NCBI GenBank assembly: GCA_021292165.1
Contig: CM037880.1
Coordinates: 137,394,564-137,458,563 of the forward strand
Origin: Shinisaurus crocodilurus
Lineage: Eukaryota; Chordata; Lepidosauria; Squamata; Shinisauridae
Direction: 5' to 3'
DNA length: 64,000 bases
Of this stretch, positions 36,721 to 48,180 are shown piece after piece; positions within the stretch are counted from its first letter, which is position 1; every line of letters starts with the position of its first letter. Position numbers and translations under genes: made by a program. The notes under the pieces are model-generated. The model had not been told where the DNA came from. It saw only the letters and a program-made list of their open reading frames with translations, and made no database searches.

Positions 36721-37142
36721 CGTGTGGAGAAAAGAGCCTTTGAGGGTTCCTGCGCACACACACACACACACACACACACGCCTCCTCATGTGTAAACCAA
36801 GTAAGGCTGGGAGGAGGCGATGGCACCTGGAAGTCCTGAAGAGCCGGAGACACGACTTTCAAATGCAAATGTAGTTCAGGCCCAGTAAGTCATGAGTTCC
36901 CCTCCCTGCCTGGCCAGGTGAAGTTCATCCTGATTGGCTAAGAAGCAGTAAAGCTACAGAAAGGAGGGGAGGGGGGGAAGGTATATTTCCAAACGTGTGG
37001 GTTTTGGTCTTTGTTCGTCGCGTGGTTGCTGGCGTGGTTGCTGTCGCGTGGTTGCTGGCAGCAAGCCAGGCAGAGGTCTTGGGTCCTTTGGGTAGGAAAG
37101 GGTGTGGGTATGGCGGGTCAGCCAGCCCCCCCTTCCTCCACA
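36721..37142 (+). repeat. 3' LTR with internal deletion
   Basis: 422 bp. The first 320 bp match the 5' LTR with a handful of substitutions, then a TGGTTGCTGGCG-like unit is repeated, and the sequence jumps from GCAGAGGTC to TTGGGTCCTTTGGG. About 480 bp, including the AATAAA, is absent. The first base pair is CG where the 5' LTR has TG. Confidence 0.75.
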
Positions 37143-38039
37143 GGGGGCATTTAAAAATTATTTGAAAACATAAACTGTATTTAGATTCATTTATAATATC
37201 AATCATCTTTAAACTGACTTTCAGCAATCTGCATGTTACTGTAAAATCTGCCAAAAATCTCAATACCAATACATTCCCAACCAGAATATTTGGCTAAGTT
37301 AAGCAGCAGAACAAATAAAACTCAAAGGGTTGGATCCACCCATAGTCATACTTAAAGTAGAAATCAAATGGACTTAAGTTAGGCATGATTACCTTAAATG
37401 TCATTGATTTCAATGGGTTTACTCTAAGTGTGGATCTCTCTGGGTGGAATCACAGTAACCATGTCCTTCATGTTGGCTCTTATCTGTGTGCAGAATGGAT
37501 CTTCTGTTCTCTCCAGCACACAGTGAGTTGGCTTTATGAACCCCTTGCATTTCCTATGCTAAAGGAGCACCAGAGGGCTAAGCAACCACGTTACTTGCTT
37601 CATGGTCCTGTGCTCCAATTCCTATTCGACCTCCTGGGGAAATTACCCTACTATTTTCCGACCACAGAAAGAAACAATCTCTTGCAGCCCAGAGCTATTT
37701 AACAACAGCAAATGTAGCTTTCTGTATAGAGATAAGCCTGAAAGGCCATTTGCAGCGCTGGAAATGTTGAGAGCGGAAGGCCAAAAGCATGGGGAGAAGA
37801 AAACAAAAATACAGTACTGCAGCGGCTTCAACAAGCCCAGGACTCGGCGCTCTCCGCCTCGTTCTCTTCGACGGGCTTAATGTTGCCACAGCATCGCTCT
37901 CGCCAACACGTCCCACCTACAGGGTGGGGAGGACAAGGCGAGGCATCGGCCAGCCTACGGCGAGCACCACCAACCCATTGCCCAGTACGAGGTAATTCCA
38001 CCGACAAAGCAAACCCGCCGCATTGTGTTCCAGTCACGG

Positions 38040-38330
38040 GATGGTGAGATTCAGACGTTTTGCCTTACCTGCGTGCGCGTTCCCCCGCCAACAGGCGCGC
38101 CTCCTCAGCCGCAACCCGCGCATTTTCGAAGGTCACCTCCTCAGGAGCCTCGTCACTCCCCTCGTCCTCCTCCTCTACTGAGGAAAGGGCGGCAGGAACA
38201 GCCTCCACGGCTTCTTTTCCTCCCCGCGTAGCGCGAGGCTTCCGTGCAACCATCTTCTTCACTTGACTTCCGGCTGACATTATGTGACCCGGAAGCATCC
38301 TGGCGGAGGAACGAAGGAAGGGGATGAACT
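38040..38330 (-). promoter_or_regulatory. NOL7: NOL7 CpG-rich promoter region
   Basis: CpG and GC content rise sharply around 37.85-38.3 kb compared with the flanks, spanning NOL7 exon 1 and its upstream side. No TATA box is visible. This fits a housekeeping CpG-island promoter. The exact start site cannot be read. Confidence 0.5.
38069..38253 (-). CDS. NOL7: NOL7 exon 1 with start codon
   Basis: 185 nt from ATG (38251-38253) to the donor AG|GTAAGG. It reads MVARKPRATRGGKEAVEAVP, AALSSVEEEDEGSDEAP and EEVTFENARVAAEEARLLAG. Two in-frame ATGs lie upstream (38278-38280 and 38296-38298), but the chosen one gives MVARKPRA against human MVQLRPRA. The segment is GC-rich and CpG-rich, as usual for a first exon. 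Confidence 0.9.
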
Positions 38331-41116
38331 ATACGCCTGTGTCATGTGTAAATAACACTGCCAGTCCGTAAGAAAAAATCCCTGGGAATCAACTTTTTTT
38401 TATCTCCCCTGTGGTATGTTGGGGAAGACCGGTATAGACAGACATAGATGTTCAGAATTTGCTCTTTCTAAATAACGTCTTAGGTTTTTGTTCCGTGTGA
38501 AAATGTAATTTGTTTTTAAACCCGTAAAATTGCAACGTTTCTGCATGCAATTACTGGATTGGGGCGGTGTGTGTGTGTGGGTGCAATTTTTGTAGATTGA
38601 CCTCATTTGCAACCTATGGAATGGTATGTATGGGGGTGGACTTGGGTCTGCAACAAAGCCGGCCTCAGCTTTAACTTTCATAATTAAAAGGCTACGTTAC
38701 GGGCCATCGTAAACCACCCAAGCCCCTCTCCCCCCCAATCTGCAACATGGGAAGATGGCAACCTATACGCACAATATGGCCTAATTTAGTTTGGCTTTGT
38801 TGCCAACGTTTGCTTCTGGGCGGGCACTCTGCTGTCCAATCACAGCTACGCTAAAATCTTGGCTTTCTGTATTGTTTCCTGTGGCAATTCTCCCTTCAGC
38901 TTGAGGGGAAAACATCAAAAGGAACCCGGAAGTAACGTTTCCAGAAAGGTCGATTGTATCTTTCTAGCGGCGGCTTTCAGTTTGATAACGGAAGTTCATG
39001 CTGTGTGTTCCTTGGATGGGTTAGCAACACTTGTCTGTATAGCACGAACAAGTCGCCCCTGCTCACCAGAAGCTACTCAATTTCTGACCGGGTGCCAGAA
39101 GACTGCAATCCAGAGTGCAAATGCACATAGCCATCAGTCTGTGGTCCTGACTTACAAGACTTAAACTCATCAGTGGCAAAAGCGTATATCACAATAAATC
39201 TATCAGTCTTTAAGGTAACAGAAATTCATGTTGAATTTTTCTTCAGGGTGTTCTAATATTTAGAGTAGAGCCGGTATGCATCTTTGAGAACTGAACCAGC
39301 CTTAATAAGTAAGACACGTGCAAGGCTGTACTTCCATCTTGCCAGATGGCGCCAATCTAGAACATTCATTTTCATGGGGGGAAAAGGACACATAGGCAGA
39401 CATAACGTTTTTGAGAAAGGTCTCTTCCCTGGCCAATCAAACCGGGCCTTGACATATGGACTAGAAAATCTTATTATCCAAACCTTTATTATCTAAACAT
39501 TGTTTCATATACGTTTACTCACAACTGCCAGAGTGCCTAGCCTCAGTGTTGCATCGAAGTAAGGGTCCTGTACTTGTCACAGCTGTTTATATGGCTTAAT
39601 GTAGCATTTCTCACCAGAAGAAGCTGTATCTACTGAAATTATCTCTACTAAAATGTTAAAAGGAACACTTCAGGTCAAGATGATTGTGTTTAACTATGGC
39701 TGTTAATTTATCCAGATCTCAATGGATGACAGGCCATCCATGTAAATAAGGTTAGCCTGTATTTTTCATCATTTATTCTAATAAAATGCTTTTCAAGCTC
39801 AAATTGTCTGCTTTTCAGAACAGATTAGGGGATGAAAGTTTCAAGTCGTTACTAGTGGTATGAATTAGGAGAGTACAGGAGGGAGTACAGAGGAAGTCCT
39901 TCCTCTACTATGAGAAAGTTTATTCCACTTAACACAGCCAAAATAGCTGAAACGTGTGGACAGAAGAACATGATTTGCCAATACCATTTCCTTAAACATG
40001 ACATGGAATTAGGTTCTCACACTGGCATGTGATTATAATAATTGAATCACTCTGATAACTCCAGAATGATATGGGTTGGACCCAGATTGGCCAATCACAG
40101 AAGGCACCAGTAGTCAGTAAAGGCTCCCTGGAGGAAGGGGGAGGTGATCCTCCTACAGCCCCTACACCACCACCTCATGCTGCTCCAGATGGTCCCCCAG
40201 CCCTCCAGCTTTGCAGGAGGGATTGCGAAGATTGCCTCCCTGCCCCTTCCTCCAGCATGAGCAGAGCTTCATTAAGTGAATCCAACCCTATACATACGTT
40301 GAATATTACAAGATGGAAACTCCAGAGCCATATTAGAATCAGAGGTATGGCACTTCTGTTTCACAGTAACTCAATCTTGAGCACCATTCCATTTATCAGT
40401 ATTATAGTTAAGAACAGGAGTAAACAAGATCAGTGTGGTACCTGCAGCAGCACTAACTTTATCATGAGACCTACCAATATGCTCCGGGTTTGATCAGGAA
40501 AATAGTTGTTGAACAATAAAGACAAAACATCAGTTTAACTTATTTTAGTTCCCTAGAACAGTTGACAAAGGAATTAGAAGACTGCAATAAGTAATCCCAC
40601 AAATATATTCATACAAGTCTGGAACTGAAAGGGAAGCAAGTATCCATACTATCTGTTTCATGTGTGCCTTCAATTACTCTCTCATACTGATTACCACAAA
40701 GAAATGCACAATCTCAAACTTTAACCTTTTTGGAAAGTGTAGTGTCTCATGAGAAAGCCCACCTTGATTTATTGATTTCCTGCAAAAAATACTGGTGTGT
40801 ATGCTATATTAAAAGCTGTCACTGCCCATTTGCTTGCTTTTACATTTTTTCTGAATTTAACACCTGTTGTATAAGATTTATTTTGTGAAGTGTACAGCAA
40901 TGGTGAAGTCCATGTTTAGGATTCACCAAAGATATAGTCTGAAACTTGGGAGCACAAATGTACCTTTTGTTACCACATTTGAATGAACTATTTGTATTTT
41001 ATGCTTTCATTTCACATAAAATTTTAGTCCAACAAAAATTTAAATGCTTTTCAAATGTCCCTGGTTATGATAACATTTTCCCTTGCTCATTCTTGTAATC
41101 AATCAAAAAATCATGA
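38331..41116. other. Intergenic region NOL7-SIRT5
   Basis: 2.8 kb between the NOL7 promoter and the SIRT5 3' end. I see no conserved coding exon and no clear repeat. The small ORFs here show no family features. Confidence 0.6.
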
Positions 41117-41122
41117 TTTATT
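41117..41122 (-). terminator. SIRT5: SIRT5 poly(A) signal candidate
   Basis: AATAAA on the minus strand about 135 bases after the stop. A second AATAAA lies at 40877-40882. Confidence 0.5.
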
Positions 41123-41256
41123 TTGTTCACTGTCATCCTCAGATCCCATTGCTCAATTACAAGCAAGGCGTTTTCTACAAGTTCCAAGTTCCTCTTGTGC
41201 TTGCCTCCCTTCAGAAATTAGTGATTATATTTTTCCTCTGTGCTTCTGATAAATGT

Positions 41257-41332
41257 TCATGAAATGATCTCAGTTTCATGGCGAGCAAGTGCTGGGGGGA
41301 GCGTGGTACCACAGGGACCTGGGAAATGAAAC
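41257..41332 (-). CDS. SIRT5: SIRT5 exon 9 (last)
   Basis: 76 nt after the minus-strand TGTTTTAG. It reads [20 protein letters not shown] then EIIS and TGA at 41257-41259. It matches the human [19 protein letters not shown] end. Confidence 0.95.
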
Positions 41333-41709
41333 CTAAAACAGAAGATTATTCAGGATATAAATAGTTCTTCATCAAATAATATATAAATGCACTTTGGCTA
41401 CTAAGTCAAAACCCTAACCCAAGACAGACATACTGGAGAGAGACAAGCTTTATGCAAGCAGAGCAAGTCTTTAAAGAGGACATTGTTATCCCTTTTGCCT
41501 ACTCTCTCATTTCATAAGCCAGTTAATCTTTGATTGTCATTTATTATCTATGGTGTTAAATAGGCTTAACGTTCTGTAGCTTAGGCAGCAAGTTAGAAAA
41601 TGGCATTGCCTTTCCTGGCAAACATTTTAGACACTTCAGTTATATTTACATTACTGCAGCAAAGGATGGGATCTAATTCTCCAAGTAACAAAAAATATTA
41701 GGGTGTTAC

Positions 41710-41825
41710 CTGAACCTATCTGTAGCTGGGGTGCTTTGCATATTGAATTCTGCAACTGGCACTCCTCTGGCGGATACCTGAGGAGCAAATATAGCAGCAG
41801 GATATACTATAGAAGAGGTTCCAAC
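41710..41825 (-). CDS. SIRT5: SIRT5 exon 8
   Basis: 116-nt exon after the minus-strand CTTTCTCAG, followed by GTAACA. It reads [38 protein letters not shown], phase 2 out. GTSSxVYPA and VAEFN are the Rossmann-fold segments that close over NAD. Confidence 0.96.
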
Positions 41826-42501
41826 CTGAGAAAGAGAAAGAACACATCCCGGAATCAAAGTCAACAACACAATGATTACTGACCTCAATAGGCATTAATC
41901 TAGCTACCCACTACTTTGGCCTGGTGCACATATCATGTTTCCAACCCCTTAACCAGAGATTGGGAGTGCTCTATGGGCTCATTCTCACTCATTTCCCTTT
42001 CCAACTTTAAACATAGTGTAGCAAGAGGACTTTATAAAGGTCAACACTAATTTTTTAAGCAGGGTTTGAAAATCAGTTTCAAACCCTGGTTTCAAATTCT
42101 GGTTTTAAAACTGATTACCATTTGCACTGCTGCAGACATATTGCTAACATTACAGTTAACACTGAAAAAGAAAAGGAGGGGGAATTCATGTGGGAGAAAG
42201 GGGGAAGTGCATGGGCTGTTGGGGCACTTCTGATCTCTCAAGCATAGATAAGGGATGAGAAAATGTTGCATCCGCACTGGATGCATGACACAGAGTTCAA
42301 ATGGAAGAGGGCTGAAAAATCTCACTTCATCCCACATTGAAAAGTTGACACTGATGTGATGACTGATTTCAAGTAATCTTTCACCAGTCACAGATTTTGA
42401 GATGGAATGATGAAATAACAGTCCAATCTAAAATTGATTACCAATTTGAGAAATTTTTACTTACCCTTAAAGGGATATTGTTAAGAATGTCAAAAAGGTA
42501 T

Positions 42502-43230
42502 GATATAGAACGGGATAAGTCTGAATTTGAAATACAATTGTGTACAGGTGATGATCATGTAATTGCAAAAATGTATAAATTTTTGTTGAAGTTTGGGACA
42601 GAAGAAGAACAAGTTAAAGACTGTATGGTTAAATGGACAAGGAACTTTAGATATAATATAATGATGGAACAATGGGAACACATGTGGACTAAAGGTATAA
42701 AATTTACATTGTGTTCTGATCTCAGAGAGAATTTTTACAAGATGATGTATCGTTGGTACCTAACTCCTGTGAAATTGGCTAAGATGTATAATAATGTGTC
42801 AAATGTATGTTGGAAATGTCAAGGTCATGAAGGAACATTTTATCATGTTTGGTGGACATGTAAAAAAGTGAAAACATATTGGGTACAAATACACACATGG
42901 ATACAAAAGATTTTAAAAGTGAATATTAAACTGAAACCAGAAATGTTTTTATTGGGTATAATGGACTTACAACTTGAGAAAGACTATGGAACATTATTAC
43001 AATATATGATGACGGCAGCAAGAATAATCTATGCTCAAAAATGGAAAGAAGCAACTATACCAACTATAGAAGACTGGCTGTTGAAAATGTTGGACTTAGC
43101 AGAGATGGCAAAATTGACTTGTTTAATTAGAGAAAAAAATTTAACTTCATTCAAGAAAGACTGGAAACCTCTGGTGGACTTCTTGGGGAGGAGGGAAAAT
43201 GACTTAATAACTTTTGGTTTTGATTTCTAA
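42502..43230 (+). pseudogene. L1 ORF2 C-terminal fragment
   Basis: Open frame of 242 codons with no internal stop. It includes RWYLTPVKLAKMYNNVSNV, the knuckle CWKCQGHEGTFYHVWWTC and the C-terminal TAARIIYAQKWKEATIPT. The endonuclease and reverse transcriptase domains are absent through 5' truncation, so it cannot act alone. The ATG at 42397 is in host flank and target repeat and joins the frame by chance. Confidence 0.85.
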
Positions 43231-43364
43231 ATATTGGTAAGGTGATAGAAATTCTTTCTGTGAAAATAGAAGAAACTTAGATTGGATAAGGATTGGTAAT
43301 GTTTGTCAGACAATGAGGCGGAAGCCAAACGTTGTTTTGGAAAATTAAAAAAAAAAAAAAAAAA
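42502..43364 (+). mobile_element. 5'-truncated L1 LINE insertion with target duplication
   Basis: It carries 242 codons of ORF2 C-terminus, a short 3'UTR and a run of about 20 A (43347-43366). AAGAATGTCAAAAAGGTAT stands just before it (42483-42501) and again after it (43365-43384, with one extra A). The cut site on the bottom strand is TTCTT/AA, close to the L1 endonuclease preference. It lies in a SIRT5 intron, antisense to the gene. Confidence 0.9.
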
Positions 43365-43721
43365 AAGAATGTCAAAAAAGGTATACATGGGCCATTAAAC
43401 ACCTCCAACGGTATGCCAGCAACCTGACAATTTTATCTGAAACTAGAGTTACTATGCTCTTGTAATTAGCACAATTATCAAATCTGATTGAAATTTTGTT
43501 GTTCTAATAAAATTAATGTTTTAAAAACACTTGACCATTATTTATCAATATTTGACCAGTCAAACGTCCAACTCTTCGCTATGTCAACATTTGAAGCTTC
43601 ATGACTAATGTTACATTTGACAGTTACCACTGGACATCCTTTCCTAGAAATCATGCAGTTTTACAAAGTTAGATGCCCTGAAGTATTAAAGGCAAGGCAA
43701 TAATTTTAAAAAATCACTTAC

Positions 43722-43839
43722 CACTAAACAAAGATCACAAATCTCAAGTTCTTTTTCAACCTCTGTAAGGATATCAGAATCCAAAGTTTCTCCAAACCAC
43801 ACAACGTGAGGGCGCAAGAGGCCATTGCAGTCTTCACAC
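43722..43839 (-). CDS. SIRT5: SIRT5 exon 7, second zinc pair
   Basis: 118-nt exon after the minus-strand TTTTTGGACAG, followed by GTAAGT. It completes Arg and reads [40 protein letters not shown]-x2-C replaces the C-x4-C known from human (Cys207 and Cys212). Both flanking splice sites are strong, and no alternative AG nearby would restore the longer spacing. Confidence 0.95.
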
Positions 43840-44372
43840 CTGTCCAAAAACATATGGAGAAATTTTACCATGAACTGAAGCAAAACTGGAAAGGAAATAA
43901 TTAAAAACTTCAGTTAATTTACTACAAAGTCTATTGCAATTATGCCAGGTTTATCACAAACCTGGACAATGTATATTGTTTACATTCTAAAAAATGATAG
44001 GGAAATAATCTTGATAATTTCTATAACAGCTGTAGTCCAAATAATTCTAGAACACTTCAAAAACATTTACCCAATCTTGAAACTGCTACTGTGCAAACAA
44101 AGGGTGCGATTCAGCCAAAGAAAGGCATTTTAAGTGTCACTGATTTTAAAATAGACTTAAGCACATGTTTACGTTTTTCTCCAACTAAAATCCATGGGAC
44201 ATAGATCATTTTATGCTAGGGTCACAGTCAATCAGCTGTAAAGCAGTGGTGCTCAGTTTGACTGCCTAGAAGTCAAAAAACTCCTGCCTTTGACAAAAAA
44301 AAGCTCTTATCACACTTACATGGATACATACCGTATATATCAGCATTTTTGCTGCTATAGCTCAACACTCAC

Positions 44373-44426
44373 CGAGGGAGATCTTCCACAGGAATCCTGG
44401 TATCTTCAGCATCAGGATCTGGAGCA
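44373..44426 (-). CDS. SIRT5: SIRT5 exon 6
   Basis: 54-nt exon after the minus-strand TTCTAG, followed by GTGAGT. It reads APDPDAEDTRIPVEDLP with split Gly and Arg codons, corresponding to human APEPGTQDASIPVEKLP. Confidence 0.94.
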
Positions 44427-45269
44427 CTAGAATAGAAATAATAATAATAATAATAATAAATGTAAACATAAGTGTAATAAATCACTACATATGTTAAAAT
44501 CATGCCATGTTCTCTCTCATATCAAGGAGACTACAAGCCTTAGATTATGAAAATATGTATTCTAGTGAGGTGAGCAGCAACATGCAGTTCATTTCATGCT
44601 GAAAACTATCTTGAGGTAGGCAATAGCAATTACTTTTGAGAAATAGATTTAAAGAGTAAAGTGCCAATTAAAAGTTTTACTCTTATGGGAAGTGAAGACA
44701 GATATTTGGCAAACTTCCATGTAATAAAAATTCATTTTTCTTTTCTTTTTCCCATTTATGACATTTTAAAAATTATTCTAGAAATTATTTCTTCCAAAGT
44801 TTAATATTAGACAACTATGTTAGACAACTTTTCAAGTGTCCTATGGAATGGACAGGTGTAAAGAAAAAGTAGTGACATCTGACTAAGAAGAAATATGCTT
44901 CAAGGTTATTTAGACCATTTAAACTCTATGGCTGTGAAGCTCTGCTCCACTCATGCATAGCAGCTTTTAAGTTCCCCCAGCAAGCAGCAGCCACTAGAAA
45001 TCTCTCCCAAGATTGGAAGGTCCTCTGGAGAAGCACCTGATAAATATACAAGGTGCTGCCAGAAGGCATTTTTGTCCCTCTCCTTGTACATGAGCAGAAG
45101 AGCTTTCCATTCAGTCTTGCATGCGGGGGGCGGGGGGGAGAAGAGCAGGATTTCACCATCTGTATGTTCACCTAACCTTACTTGGGAGAAAATGTCCCTA
45201 GTAGGAGCGAATATCTTCCATCACTCCCCACTGACACAAACTATAGTTAGCACTGCACAGATCAGTTAC

Positions 45270-45357
45270 CCTTTTCCAGACAAAGCAGGACAAATTGGAC
45301 TCTTGTGGTTTGCAGTCACATTTCCACAACCGGTGCATCGGGTTTTGAATAAGCTAC
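45270..45357 (-). CDS. SIRT5: SIRT5 exon 5, first zinc pair
   Basis: 88-nt exon after the minus-strand CTTTACAG, followed by GTAACT. It reads [28 protein letters not shown], with the zinc-binding Cys166 and Cys169 (CTGC), phase 2 out. Confidence 0.95.
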
Positions 45358-45502
45358 CTGTAAAGTAACAATCCCTGGTTACAGCTTTAAACCTTAACTT
45401 TATGATTGGTAATGCAAAACTACTAACACAGAAATGTGATTTTAATACATCTTGTAAGAACTGAGAATGACAAAACTCAGCAATTCTAAGCTGGAACAAT
45501 TA

Positions 45503-45620
45503 TGATGATGTTTTATCCTGTATTCTAGGGTTTTAATTTTTCTGAATTGCCCAGAGAGCTTTGGCTATTGGGTGGTATAAAAATGTAATAAAATAAATGA
45601 TAAAATAAATATAAATAAAG
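45503..45620 (+). repeat. L2 LINE 3'-end fragment
   Basis: Contains TGAATTGCCCAGAGAGC and TTTGGCTATTGGGTGG, then an AATAAAATAAAT tail. These are the reverse complement of the 3' end of the L2 element at 55536 (GCTCTCTGGGCAGTTTAC). Confidence 0.6.
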
Positions 45621-46904
45621 CACTTACAGGGGAAATGATGTATTCACTAGCCATAGGAGACTATAGAAATGTTTCAACAACACTGGCACTATGATGACAC
45701 AAACCCAAGTAAAAGATAATTGGGATAGTTTGAGAAAACTATTTAACTTGGGGCAATTTCTCCCTCCTAATTAAAGTTTCACACACACACTCTAAAAGAT
45801 ATATAGTTCATAGATTATTTAGTGTGTCTAAATGTCCAGATTTCTAGGAAGCCTGCCTGGTTGAAGTATTCAGTTAAACTTCTAAAAATAAGATACCGGT
45901 AATTAAATTATATAGCTGGAATCTATAGAATCCCGTGTATATGCCTAAAGGCAGGGGTACTACTGATTTCCTTCTTCCTGCTGGAGCCTCTTGGATGGTC
46001 CCGAAACCTTCAAGAATGGCTTGGGGACAGGGGATGAGTGGATTCAGTGGGAAAGAAAAGCACCCCAAAACCCTTGTGCATGCATGAAAAGCTATGCATG
46101 TCCCTCTGAATCCTGGTTTGTTTAGTCATGTAATTCTTGCTCTCTATCTACAGATGTTAATCTCTAACTTGCTTTTCAAAGCCAATTTACATATTACACA
46201 GGAGATCTATTATTGCAGGGGTGGGCAGAAGGGAGATCTGGATCTACTGGTAGATCTCTGGGTGATTTGCAGTAGATTGGCAAGGATTTCTTACTCCCAA
46301 TTGTTTAACATTAGCAGCACCCCCCTCCTGCCCTAAATTATACTGCTGAAATGAAGAAAGCTTGGCGTGACCAGGCCTGGGTTTGTGTGAGCTCTGTTCC
46401 ATTCTGGTACTCAAAATAAATTCCTGGGCTCAGAATTCTTTAATTCAAGTGTACGGTATGTCTTTTGCACCAGGCTCCAGCTGGTGAATCTCAGAGTTCT
46501 AGGAAAAAACAAAGTAGATCTCCCTCTCCTGTATTATTCAATCTCTGAATGTTTTCTTTTTTATGAAATGCAGACATATGGTTTGCAAATTTGATCAGAG
46601 CAGTGATTCTAGGTGTTTTTTAACCCTTTCCATTGTGCTGTTTTCCCAATCAGAACCCCATCCTGTGGTTTTTAGCCCCACAAGGGAAAAATACAGGTAC
46701 CATCAGTCTTCAGAATACAATGATACAAGTTCTATGTTGTCTTCAGGGAGATTTAGGACACGAAAGAAGAGGGAAAGTGTCTACTTGTAGCAAATTTCCA
46801 GGTGCCTACTGGTGTGCTTTGTTTATGCTTGGAAATACAAAAAAAAAACCTGAATAAAGGATGGTTGAATGAGATACCAGTAAGAGATTGCTGTGGATTC
46901 TCAC

Positions 46905-47130
46905 CATGAATTTCTAAGAGGTGCTTTGTTCCAGCTTTTCTGTGGAGCTCATCGATGTTCTGTGTGATGACCACAACACTCCTGCCTTGCTTGCTCAGCC
47001 TGGTCTCACACTCTGCTATGGCAATGTGTGCTGGGTTTGGATGTTTACTCATCATAAGCTCTCTACGGTAATGGTAGAATTCCCACACCCTGGAGGGGTT
47101 CCTTGCAAAAGCCTCTGGAGTAGCCAGTTC
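46905..47130 (-). CDS. SIRT5: SIRT5 exon 4, substrate pocket and catalytic His
   Basis: 226-nt exon after the minus-strand CTTCCACAG, followed by GTGAGA. It reads [56 protein letters not shown] and [17 protein letters not shown]. Tyr102 and Arg105 (desuccinylase pocket), the ITQNID motif and catalytic His158 are all here; His158 is the last whole codon. Confidence 0.96.
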
Positions 47131-47781
47131 CTGTGGAAGAAAAAAACATGTATTGCTTTGTTAATAGAAAATAAGGCCCATACATAATTATGAAGCCGCA
47201 TGTGCAGGTGGAAGAGCACTAACATGGCTTTGCACTTATACAGTGATTTCAATATTCAAAGTGCTTCACAAACATTATTGGAATAATCTAGCTTGAGTTC
47301 AGTCTTTATTTGTTTTAAACCATAACAAAGCAGAAGTTTTAACTAATAAAAAAAATAGTTTGACAGCAAAACTTAAAATTCAGAATTGAGAAGCCAGTCA
47401 ACAGGACTATCACACATTATAGAATTTAGACCAAAGAGTCTTCATAACAATACACTGCATCCAGCTTCACAAAATCCTCTCCATTTTTCCTGGCCACTTT
47501 ATAAGTGATATACTTGTGTGGGTTATTGGAGCGATATATAGAACAGTTGTGACGGCTAGACCAATATTACTACCCTCCATATTGCAGAAGGGGAGAGAGA
47601 TTGACTTGATCAATATAAGGTCATATGGTGAATTGGTGGTTCAGGTGAGATTTGAACCAGGGACTTAATAGCTCACATTCTTGGCCACTATGCTACTCTC
47701 ATCCATTAATTTCTTCAGTTGTTGCTTGAAATAAGTTATATTATTGGAAACAGTACTTGGATCCAGATTTAATCATATTCA

Positions 47782-47859
47782 GAGTAGAACCATTGAAATC
47801 AATGGGACCCAAGTTAGTCATGACTAACCTAAGTCCCACTGATTTCAATGGATCTACTC
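47782..47859. mobile_element. Short palindromic MITE
   Basis: Arms GAGTAGAACCATTGAAATC and GATTTCAATGGATCTACTC are near-perfect reverse complements, with AAGTTAGTCATGACTAAC as a palindromic centre. Confidence 0.65.
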
Positions 47860-48180
47860 CAATGCCTTCCATGGCAACCATTCTGTGGTGGTGCCCTCGA
47901 CAGTTTCCTCAAATTACCAAATGTGCCCATGGGTCCAGAAAGGTTGCCTACACCTCATCTAACCCAATGAATATTTTCAGTACGAGGGTAAGCTGCACAG
48001 CCAACCCCACAAGCAAGTCACTCTGAACCAAAACAGCCTCAGTAACAGTCCCAGACTTGTTAAATCTAATAACCTAATCAGGATGTGTGCCCAAAGCAAG
48101 GTTGGTGCCTATCTTTCCTGCATTGCATGGAAAGCCTTGAAAGAGTGACTAATCTTGGAAAAAATAAAACATTCTAGCTA

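Larger units (their letters stand above)
34007..37142 (+). mobile_element. Non-autonomous LTR retrotransposon (ERV-like)
   Basis: Two direct repeats (34007-34895 and 36721-37142) frame a 1.8-kb interior. The 5' LTR begins TGTGTGGAGAAAAG and ends TTCCTCCACA; the flanks are GGGG on both sides, a 4-bp target duplication. Right after the 5' LTR comes TGGTGGCAAGTGCTGG, a primer-binding-site-like start. A purine-rich AAAAGGGAG lies just before the 3' LTR. The interior has no gag, pol or env frame that I can recognise, so the element would depend on proteins from elsewhere. It lies in NOL7 intron 1, antisense to the gene. Its class (ERV or other LTR type) cannot be decided without coding sequence. 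Confidence 0.75.
25034..38253 (-). other. NOL7: NOL7 locus (complete coding gene, 8 exons)
   Basis: NOL7 is a nucleolar protein, related to yeast Bud21/Utp16, that acts in the U3 small-subunit processome during early 18S rRNA processing. Eight exons on the minus strand join in phase to 687 nt (228 residues plus stop), shorter than the 257 of human. In order: a basic start MVARKPRATRGG; an acidic segment with EEVTFENARV (human EELTFASAQA); the Lys/Glu-rich LREKAILKEKRRHKEELFK; KRKLLPENLLEEL; a very acidic patch; the conserved [14 protein letters not shown] block; KKAAVQFVNKSWG; and a basic tail. Human starts MVQLRPRAS, which supports the ATG at 38251-38253. It runs toward RANBP9 (tail to tail) and in the same direction as SIRT5. 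Confidence 0.95.

Noticed and set aside
42397..43230. 277-codon ORF as a possible host gene in the SIRT5 intron
   Set aside because: The last 242 codons are L1 ORF2 C-terminus; the first 35 codons are flank and target repeat read through by chance.
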